Made by a program: the position numbers and the translations under genes. Below are positions 12,292 to 22,992 of a DNA stretch of 64,000 nt, piece after piece (position 1 is the stretch's first letter; each line of letters opens with the position of its first letter). Source of the DNA: Strigamia acuminata (taxonomy: Eukaryota; Arthropoda; Chilopoda; Geophilomorpha; Linotaeniidae). Under the pieces are notes generated by a model. That model was not told the DNA's origin. It was given only the letters and a program-made list of their open reading frames with translations, and ran no database searches. Where the stretch lies: NCBI GenBank assembly GCA_949358305.1, contig OX442324.1:5523575-5587574 (forward strand). Direction: 5' to 3'.

Positions 12292-14733
12292 TTAATCCCA
12301 ATACTTAATCATTCCATCCCAACCAGCAGTGACAACTTTTGATGATTCGTGTGGATTCCACATCGCACTAATGCAAACCTTTTCATGGGCCTTAAATTTA
12401 CTGTACAACTTTGTCGTTTTGTAATCCCACACATAGCACTTGCCATCTGCATCGCCCGATATCAAATAGCTCATATCCGGACTAAAATCTAACGAACAGG
12501 CGTAACCCGCAACCATATGTCCACTAAACGCTTTCTTCCGATTCATTTTGAATCTGTTTAGAGCAGAAAAGATAACTACTTTATTGTCCATTGATTGGCA
12601 TGCCAACCATTTAGCTGAAATAAATAATTGTCGATCGTTAATAAATGGTACTCATAAAAATCACAGTCTCTCTACCATTTGGTGACAACGTAACCGCTGG
12701 CATCGAATGCATGCTGGGCTCCGCAATGCATTTAACATCTACTGGAATACCCCTAAAAAAAAACAATGAGAGAAAAAAGTTACACATTTTTCATTTCAAT
12801 TTGCTTATGTCCACGTGAACACTTACCATTCCCAGACACGCAAACTTTTATCGTCGGATGTTGACACAAAACGACGATTACCATCCACGAATGTAATTGT
12901 ATTTACAGCGCCAAGATGGCGATCGTATTCTTGGACGACGTCACCAGATCGAATGTCCCACTAAAATGGAGGTCCACAATGTCATAAAAACGCCAATATA
13001 ATCAATTTTTCTCAATTATACTTACACAAACAATTTTTTTGTCCGAAGTTCCAGCAACAAATAAGTTGTCTTCACTCGGATTAACTTTGACACAGTACGG
13101 AATCTTTTTACTTGTAAATTTAGAAATGCAATCCCCTGAAAATACAATTAAACATCAATAAATAAATTCGTTACAATCCAGAATCGCACGCATACCTCTT
13201 TCTGTATCCCACAATTTAACATACCGATCGTAACCAGCCGATAAAAATTGGGTTCCCCCTCTATTAAAACAAATATCGCGAACAGCTTGTCGATGTCCAA
13301 CGTAAGTCATTATGCAACGTCGTTCATTGTAGACCTCCCACAACTGTAAAATAAAATAAAATGCATGAATAAAACCTACTTTTGCACAAAAAAGTTGAAT
13401 TCACCTTTATCTTCGTATCCATACTGCCCGACAACAACAAATGAGCCGATCTAGGGAACCATTTAATAACAGAAACGCCTTTAATGTGACCGTTCCAAGT
13501 ATGGATGAGTCTTTTAGGTATAAAACATTTGTCCGGAGGATCGTCGCTTTTAAGATTGACCCCGACGTCTCGAGGAATGTGCAGAAACGATCGTCCTTGA
13601 TAATCGTACGCATCTTTAACTGAAATGCAAAAATAAGCAGATTAACATTTGCAACCAAACAAATCTGAAAAAAATTCATATTTTCATACTGTGGAGTATT
13701 GATTTTTCTTCCATTGGTCTCTCGTTTCTCAATTTGCCCTTTTTGTATTTTTTGTTCATTATTTCATCCATCTCTTCTTTCTCCTCCTGAAACACAAAAT
13801 CATTATTTTAAGCTTAGAAATCCTATAGTAATTTTCTACTAACCGGAGTGGGTTTAGCCACTTTGATTTCATCAACAAAACTTCTCCAAGGACCAAGAAA
13901 ACCTTCAATATCTTCTGGTTTATCATTTCTCAGTCTTTTCCTCTTTTTAGCTTGAACTTTACGGGCTTCGAAGACCGTTACACCATCCTTTTCATTCGCC
14001 GTCTCAGTCTCTCCGACATATTTGATCCCCTCGTCCGATGCGCCGTCAACTGTGGGATCTAATGCGTATCCTAAACAGAGAAATAAATAAATAAATTCAA
14101 AAAGTTGATAAACAATGCAAAATATTTCAGTAACTAACCAAAACTATCGAAAGTTCTTCTTTGTGATTCAAAATGAAAATCATTGAAATTGGCTGGTTCC
14201 ACATATCCCGACAGCATATTTCTTTGGGCTCGTTCCTGCTGAGTTCTGTGCGGATTTTCGGGACCAAACTGTAAATGAAATTAATGATTAAATTATATCT
14301 CTTTTTATAGTGACACTCGAAAAACGAACTTACCGTTGGTGCGAACAATTCTTCATATTTGAAATTGTGCGCAATTTCTTTACACGATGGATCGACATGA
14401 CGACTTTCGTCAAGACCATCCTAAACAAATTAATTTCAAAAGCAAAGACACAATTATCAGATACATTTCACCAAAGTTATTAAGGACGAAAAAAAAGGAA
14501 TGATAATTGTTTAGAATAAAAAATGCCCGAACCATAAACCTCCAAACAGACTAAGAAATAAAAGCCTTTAAAAACAAAAACAATCTTACCGTTATAGGCA
14601 CACCTGGAGCCGGATTAACTTTTGCTACAGTTGTTAACGGTGATATTTCGAAAGTACCTAAACTCTCTTCTTCATCACTATTCTCGTATTGAGAAAGCAA
14701 ATTTAGAGCATTAAGCGCTTCGCACGCCGCCAT
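12292..14733 (-). CDS. CDC40: Pre-mRNA-processing factor 17 (CDC40/PRP17), WD40 splicing factor
   Basis: ATG at 14733 gives [20 protein letters not shown]; the next in-frame upstream codon able to act as a start is only GTG, so 14733 was chosen. The N-terminal half has [20 protein letters not shown] and the block [14 protein letters not shown]. Then come [20 protein letters not shown] and a C-terminal seven-bladed WD40 propeller, including [46 protein letters not shown] and [14 protein letters not shown], ending at TAA 12292-12294. CDC40 is a second-step splicing factor of the catalytic spliceosome. A perfect TGACGTCA lies 35 bp upstream of the start codon. Confidence 0.95.
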
Positions 14734-14767
14734 GTTTCCTTGTTCCGAAATCACATGGACTACGAGA

Positions 14768-14775
14768 TGACGTCA
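14768..14775. promoter_or_regulatory. CRE/ATF-type palindrome upstream of CDC40
   Basis: The octamer TGACGTCA sits 35 bp before the CDC40 start codon, where a core promoter or 5' UTR is expected. The match to the CREB/ATF consensus is exact; its function is inferred. Confidence 0.45.
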
Positions 14776-15833
14776 TGCATCAGCGTTATGGGAGAGCGTT
14801 ATGGCAATCGCTTGAAGTATAAATTAGTTAGACCCAAAATTGTTTAGCCTGAATTTTTATTTTTCAGCAGCTTGAATAATTTTTTTTATTGTACATGGAT
14901 ATTGGTTGATATGTGGGCCAATAACTATTACAGACAAGAACAAATTAAAAATAGTTTCAGTTGAACACACAAATATGTTAAATGTCTAAGACATTAAAAT
15001 TAATAGAACAATTATTCCTACAAGTTTTGCAACATAAAATTCCACAAATGTCAATAAACAAAAAGTAAAATAGCGAAAACCTAATCAAATTATGTTGAAA
15101 GTTTGTATATAATTGTGGCTTGAATTATCAATACGGTATGCATTTAGCTTCGGAAATACCACACTGTTACTGTTAGCAAGGCAGACAAAATTGTTATAAA
15201 TTTTCAACATTTTAAATTTATTTTTAAAAATTGGTTGCGATACTGCCTCGTAAGTTATTATGTTTGACATGATGAAAAATTATTCTTTTCTAAAAAGCAC
15301 CAAAAAAGAAACGCTTCGAAACGTAATACATAATATAAAAAAAAAATCATTTGGAAAATTATATTTTTAAAAATCACAAATTTAATTTATACACATTTTT
15401 ATAAAGAATCCAAAGATGAGATCAAATAATTTTTCGGCCATTTGGATGTTTCTTATCAATATTTTATTTTAAAATTTAAAATTTAAAAATAAAATAAAAT
15501 ATTGCCAAGTGTATATAAAACTTCCTCATCTATTGTTTCACAATAATAACTAAAATAAAATCAAAATTTACTCTACACGTAGTCGAAAATTATATTTTTA
15601 GCCTTATAATTATCTATAATTCGTCAAGACTCAAGATATGCATTCATTCGAATTTCACAGCACAATCTCAACGTGATATGCCTTCAAGATTTCACTTCTC
15701 ACTTAACCTAATAAGAAACAAATGAAAAAACAAATATATTGTGATGTAGGAAGACAGTGGTTTGCACATTAAATAACAGGTGTAAAAATTTCAGTCTAAA
15801 ATTGTTTACAACAGACAACTGTATATATTTTTT
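14776..15833. other. CDC40 upstream / dystrophin 3' flanking DNA
   Basis: About 1 kb of AT-rich DNA between the CDC40 promoter and the dystrophin stop codon. It should contain the dystrophin 3' UTR. The only structure noted is an AT-rich foldback (15457-15504). Confidence 0.5.
15457..15504. repeat. AT-rich foldback
   Basis: CAATATTTTATTTTA and its inverted copy TAAAATAAAATATTG-like right arm are separated by a few AT bases, giving a 48-nt hairpin. It may be part of the dystrophin 3' UTR. Confidence 0.5.
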
Positions 15834-18800
15834 TCAAGATTTTTGTTCATCCTCCTCCTCCTCTTCCTCCTCCTCATCTTCGGTTACACTTGTTTGTTCG
15901 TCGTCTGTCATAACTGTCACTAAAGTCCCAACAGCTTTGCCAAGATTTCCAGCCATATGAAATAAATTTCCTACATTAGCCGTTGAGTTTTTTTCACTGG
16001 TGTAAACCGACTCATCTCTTTCTGTGGAATGCAAAACTGTAGGACCTTCAAACATACAAATTAAAAAATTAGCCGAAAAATTCGCGACTAAACGAAATAA
16101 ATTAATAAGATGTAGAATTAATTTAATTAATCACAAACATTAAATCATTTTAATTAATTAATTGCATGCCATTCAATTTCATGCAGAAATTTTGTGTCTA
16201 AATTGATTTAAGTTCGTTAAATAAAAATTTAATAAAGAAATAAAGAAATAAGTTAAAATGTTACTTACAGCACACTACATTCAAATTTATCTATTTACTT
16301 GCTTCCGTGCTGTGTCCATTGCTGTGGATTAATTGCTCTTGTTGTTTTGATGAATGTTTAGCTAAGGAATGCTGCGGGGTTACATACGGAGTAGATCGTT
16401 GAGACCCAGAATTGCTATTAGTCTGGGGCTAGAAAATAAAAATAAACCAATTAATTCCTTCCCAACCGTTTACTCGATTTTTCTTTCTCACTTCTTCTAA
16501 CAACTGACGCAAGCGCTGCAGTTGTGCCTCCAACTGACGATTGTGGTCTTCAAGAATTTGCATTCTTGCTTCTAATCGACCTTTATGTTGGCGCAACAAT
16601 TTCGCCTCAGCTAGCATTTCTGCATCTCTGCTCTAAAAATTGAAACCAATAACTTATAACACAAGTACATTAGCCGTGTAAATTTCAATCTCAAACTCAC
16701 TTGACTGTAGTTATCTTCAACACCAACAAGAGAGGATACCCCACCCTTGCCTCTATTTGCAGCGCGCAACCTGTCGTACTCGTCCTGAAGTGTCCTATTT
16801 TCGTCTTCGAGTTCTCGTATCATCGCTTCTAATTCTTCTCGTTGTTCCGCATCAATGGCAACCATAATCTGGGCTGGACTTCGGGGCTAAACCAAAAGAA
16901 TTTCAATCACCAATTTCCAAATACAAAATAAATAAATCAATAAATCAATACCACAGGCATCACAGTATCTCCATTCAAACTTTGGCAATACTGAGCAATC
17001 AAATGATGTTCATCCTCACTCCTTCAATGAATAAAAATGAGAAATTTAGAAACTTAAAAGGGTCGCAAACGTGTCAAAACATTTCGTACGAATCAGGCGT
17101 AGAGCTGCTCCTTCCTCTGAGTTCAACTTCAGCTAGACGATTGGCATATAATTCCAACCGAGAGTGGACATCGTGAGCACTCGCATGATGTTGTGGTGAT
17201 GACATAGGACTTTCCAAATTGTCCCCTTCCAAAACGGTCTGGACTGGCAAATAACCTAATCTTGGATGTTTCATGAAATATCTCTTCGTTTTGAACTTGT
17301 TGCGGAATATCCGGGAAAAATCACGCATATCTTCGCCTGATGTCGTCTACAAATCGTTAAAAAGTATTAAAACCACAACGAAAAAAATGTATACAAAAAA
17401 TGAATTATCTTACAGCTGTACAATATTCTTGAATAGGATGAGTCATTTTATGATTTTTCGCTTTGCGTCCTGAGAAGAAGCAATTTTGACACAAATCAAA
17501 ATTAAAACACTTTAGGCATCTGTAGCGTAATCCAACGATTGGATATTCTTTGCAAATATTGCACTTTGCTTGGTGTTTAGCGGTTTCGGCAGCTGCCATG
17601 CGATGCAATACAGGCAACCAAACAACAGATTGAGGTTCTTGTTGCATCCACATAAGGAAATGTGGAGCTTGTATTTCTTTTTTATTGCCCGCTCGTTCAA
17701 AGCAACTACGGACACTGGGTTCAATATTACTGCCTCCAAACGCTGCGATTTCCCCCAGAAAACGAGGAATCTTCAAATTATAAAAAATAAAAAATTAAAA
17801 AATGAAAAATTAGTATTATTATTAATTTTGGATAAATTGTGATTAATTAATTACTTGAATGCAGTCGTGGAGCAAAAGTCCCAATTTCCTTTGATCAGCA
17901 AATCCATTAGTATCAGCAATCAAACGAAACAGATCTAACAAAAAAAATTATTTTAAATAAATATAACATACAAAAGTGTAACTGCGAACAACATACAGCG
18001 ATACTTGTCTTCTAGATGTCCTTTGCAGAGGATGACCAGGCCAGCCTTAAATGAAAGCACTCGAATCTGACCTGTTCGAGCACTAAAAAATCAAGAAAAA
18101 AAAACAAATTTCATTATTAAATTTTGTTGTTACTACTTTACAAAATTCAAACCTGTCGTAGACACCCAGGAGCCAGTTCAAACAGAGATCAATGCAGAGA
18201 GGAACGTTAACTAACGCGGGATTATCTGCAGCAATTCCTTCGTACAGAGTGGTCAGTACGCTAATCATGTCTGGAACGTCAATTAATTTATCGTTTTGAG
18301 CTCTTAGACCGTGGTGGTCAAAAGCGTCAATTGCATTGTTCATGTTTAATAAATCGACTGCAACAAAAATTAATTTTTAAAAAACAAATCTTTTCAAACA
18401 TCCATGTAATGATAATATTAAATACGTACGGCAAAGTTTTTTCTGTAAAGTTCTTAGTTTCATAGCAGTCCTGTACGCTGAAAAGCGCACGTCGTTTAAT
18501 TCGGCCAACGACTGAATCAATTCAGTCATTTTCGGATGATCCCAATGAGTCGTTTCGCTCGTGTGACTAGAAAAAGTAAAAATTCAAATTTATCCGATAA
18601 ACTTATCTGACAAATAAACAATATTAGCAATTACTTTATGTAGTAAGGCACTTTATTACTGGCAACAGCTCTCTCCCACGGCATGTCAACTGAAGCTGCA
18701 AAAAGAAAACAATTATAAATAAAAGATCAATTCAAATAAGACGACACAAAGTACACCACGTAGCTGAATGATTTGACGAAACTTTACGAACAGCTGTATT

Positions 18801-21800
18801 ATATCAATCCGTTTTTTTTCCCTACCGAGTTAAATTTAGAAAAACAACTGGTAGAGATTTTACATTTAAAATCAGAATAAACTACTCTTGTTTGTGCATC
18901 TTGTTTACTACAATTTATGGCCAAAATAAACAAATTCTACTTAAATTTGTGTCAGCTATAAATAAAGTAGAGATAAAGTAAATATGCTTTGGCTTTTCTG
19001 CATCACATAAAAAACTAAACATGACTTTTAGTGATTTTTAATTAATCATTTAGTTAAATATTTTTATTAACAATTAAAATTGATGCGATCAAGTTTTTCA
19101 ATCTTTTTCCATTATTTGTTCACTTTAACTTACCTTTTTAAGATATGAAAAATTGGTAATAAATGCAATTTACGAATCGGATTTGAAGGTTTTATTAACT
19201 GAAAACATTTCAGCATTTAAAAATTGTGTTTGAAATACTTTATTTCAGCACTGGAATATATTTTATTAAAAATATCTAATCACATCGTATTGATATAGTA
19301 CACTATTCGTTTCGTACACTACACTAGACTACAAACAGCCGACGAAGCGCGTGTTGTGTTTTCACAGATTGCGATTCCTTACAAATCGATTGGGGTAAAA
19401 TCCTTACCGTTCAGAAAATGCTGGGTGTGCGGACCGAAATCTTTGTGCGAGTCTTGCAGCTGCTTCATACGTTCATCTATTGCAATCTGGAGCAGCTTCC
19501 ATCGCGTATTAATATCTTCGAGTCGATTCAAATTTGCTTGAGTAAGGAGAATATTCCCAGCTGTGAATCGAGCAGCTTGACCATTCACATCGTCGATATT
19601 GCGTTGGATCGGGGCAATCTGTTCTTTAAAAACCTATTTACGTCCAATTTTCAACAAATTTTCAAAGAAAAAAATTTAATTTGTCAGAACAATTTTCAAA
19701 AAAAATCAATCAATTTGTAACCTTCAAATTTTCCATTTGATCCGGCAATTGATCAATCACCAAATCAGACACCGGTAACCATCGCGATTTCAAAGCCTCG
19801 ACGGCCTGTAGTCGATTGGAAACATCCTCCAAACACTTTTGGAAAAAGCGCATCCGCTAAGAATTAAAATTGAAAAAATTGAAAAAATTGAAAAAATTGA
19901 AAAAATTGAAAAAATTGAAAAAATTGAAAAAATTGAAAAAATTGAAAAAATTCTAGAAATTAATTTAAAAAAATTGTAACTTACGACCAAAACTTCTTCC
20001 AACTTTTTCTGCCAATAATCGGAATGCTCTCTTAACGAAATCCACTTTTCGGAAAGCTTGTTGACCTCTCGCCGGATACTTCTAGTCAATTCTTTCGCTT
20101 GTTCTTCCGCCGAACGATAACCAGGTCTGGCGTCAGGATCCATATCTTTAACCACTAAAGAAAACAAATTATTTTTTATATACTCTCTCCATAAATCATT
20201 TGAGTTAATAACCATCACTATCAGAAGTGTCAGAGATTGCCGGTTCATTGGCAATAAATTGACGTCCAGCGAGGAGATTATTTTCAATAATGGGTTGTTT
20301 GTCGTCCAATTGTCGCTGGAAAGCCCGGTGATCGTCAATCTGCTTCTGGATGTGGTTTACATCCCCACCAATAGGACTTTGAGCGGTCAATTCGGTATCC
20401 TTCTTGATTACCCATTCGATTAATTCACGCAAAGACAACAAAAGTTGATTCCATTGCTCGGCGTTGTTTTCGAGGCGACCACTGAGTATTTTAAACAATG
20501 CAAAACACATTAAATAAATTCAAAATCAAAACATGCACATTTCAATTACCGAATTGCCATTGACTTCGACTTCAAATTAATCCATCTCTGATTCATCTCT
20601 TCCAACTTTCTTTGCAATAAAATGGCATCGCCTTGCGTCTCGAGGCTTTGAAGCAACTTACGTCCCGCATCATTAAGTGATGCGTAAACATCGCGGTGAG
20701 AATCAATTTCCGATTGCAGGTCCTGCAACCAACACTAGTTTTAAGCCATCAACAGGAAGGAAAGAAAGAAAGAAACCACTTGTTCATCATGTCTTCTCAT
20801 CTCCTTTTGGCTCGAAACAAATTAAACACATCAAAAACAAAAACCAACACGCAAAAACTTAAATTACCAGTACTCATTACAATGACCCTAAAAAATTAAA
20901 CAAATAAAAATCGCAGACCACTCAACCTAATTCTAAAGCCAAAACAAACATCAACATTCAACACCTCCATGAAATCGCACAAGATTTTCTTTTTTCTATC
21001 TTGCAATTTATTCCACACCGATTTTAAACTCGGCACTAAACTTTTGACCTTCATGTCTGGAGAACTATACAGCCTGCACAAAACTGAAAAACGCTCATTA
21101 ACTTCCATGTGTCATGTCAAAGAAATGGTCAATAAAACTCATTTCACCGCCTCCATTCTTTTTTCTTTTTTCTTTTTCAACGCGTTAAACTAACCTGTTC
21201 AATCGCCACAAGTAAAACTCGCAGACAAATACTGAAATGAATCATCCTTGCATCTTCTTGCGACGGCCAAGAAGGCAGGGGGCGGTCAAATCCCCGCCCC
21301 CTGCCATGCAACACCCTCGTAAAAATCTGATTTCGATGAATAGCTCGCGAAAATATGCACAAAATCAACTCAGCACTGAAACTTCCTTTCCTGACATCCA
21401 CAAGTTCTCATGCACTTCACATTAACTTCATTCTCCACGGACACCACATGGCCCAGTGCGTGATAATAAGCAACTTCAGTCGCGTGCCTCCAGATAAGCT
21501 CGACTGAAAACTCACCGAGCCCTCAATTCACAGTCAAGGCTACCTCTTTCGCAGAGAAGTGCAACTCTCATTACGTTCAGGCGGAAATAAACATCAGCCG
21601 AGTTGTGCACATCTTGGCCTCGTGTCAAGTCTACTCCACATCCAGGTGGTAAATGCTGCCACATGCTCCACACGAAAAAAAATCCTCTCTTGAGGATAGT
21701 AGAGAGTAGAGAGTAGAGAGTAGGGGATACAATTTCCCACCCCTGCTCTTCCTCTTCCTACCCCAAAAAGGGAGAAATAGTGAGGCAGGCCATTAGTCGA

Positions 21801-22938
21801 AATAATGGGTAACAACACTGGCAACTACTGATCGGGAGAATTAGATAGTGGAAACATGTTCACGAATTATCTACAATGTTCTTTTATTATTAGAAAAAAA
21901 ACATTATTTTTATTCCAGTTCGTTTTAGAGTAATGCTTTTTCTCGGCCTGCAATATTGGATAATGGAAGTGATTTTTATCCCCTCTTCCCATGGGATGGA
22001 AAAAGGAGGGAGATTTAATGCAATAATACAAGTCCCATTATTACCGAATGTATTTAATTTCCATTTGATGTTTTGACTAGTTTCCTTATTTTGTTTTTTC
22101 GTTTTTGTATATCTTGTTCGCCATTCGTGATTGAAAAGGCTATAAAGTTATTTAAATAGAACTATATGTTTACACCTTTTTAAGGTTACGTGCTATAAAC
22201 ATCAAGTTGTTGATGTAATGGTCTTAAAGTTACCTTAACTGCAAGCAATGGTTTTTACTTGAAATATTTTCTGATTACAAATCTTTAATTCATGCTTTTT
22301 TTTTTGTTCCTCGTGAAAAATATTGATATTGGTGTTTTAAAACGATTACAACGAGATTTCTTTAAAAAAAATGATAAAATAAATAAATCTGTGATAAATT
22401 GGAACATGTGAGTAACATCTGCTCATTTTCGTCATCATAAATGTTTTTATAGGGAAAAAAAATCTCGAGAAAAATCTCATGAGTTAAAAGCATTCCAAAA
22501 AAAAAAAAAAAAAAAAATTTACTCATACCTGAGTGATTTTCGCTTGGCAATCCAAAATGTCAAGAAAAACAGCCAGATGAAAACATTCGACTTGGGAACC
22601 ATTTTCAAACATTATTCTAAATAAATTTTTTTTTTAAATAAATAAAAAAAAAAAAAAAAAAAAAAAAGACAAGAAAATTCAAGCAACACCAAAGAACCGC
22701 GAAGGAGGACACGTGTGTGTGTGTGCAACTAACTTCACCAAAATGTATAAGAAGGTAAGACAAAAACCAGATCCCCTTTAGAATCAGATGCACCCTCCAC
22801 AATCACGTTTAAAGATAGGTTTTAATGGGAATTTATATACAAAAGTCTGGTAGATAAAATTTTATCCACTAAAACCGAGCATAAAAATACTTATTTATAT
22901 ACATTTATATAAATATATTCACACATTAAAACCAAAAA

Positions 22939-22992
<54 letters not shown>

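Noticed and set aside
15757-15960. Plus-strand poly-Ser reading frame
   Set aside because: It is the antisense of the poly-Glu dystrophin tail; no independent gene signals.
19790-20338. Long minus-strand frame with repeated Ile-Phe-Ser
   Set aside because: It is exon readthrough into the 9-bp repeat intron; the next exon is in another frame.
22539-22602. Overlapping frame in the candidate start exon beginning [14 protein letters not shown] (signal-like)
   Set aside because: It reaches the donor in phase 2, which cannot join the next dystrophin exon, and no partner exon was found.
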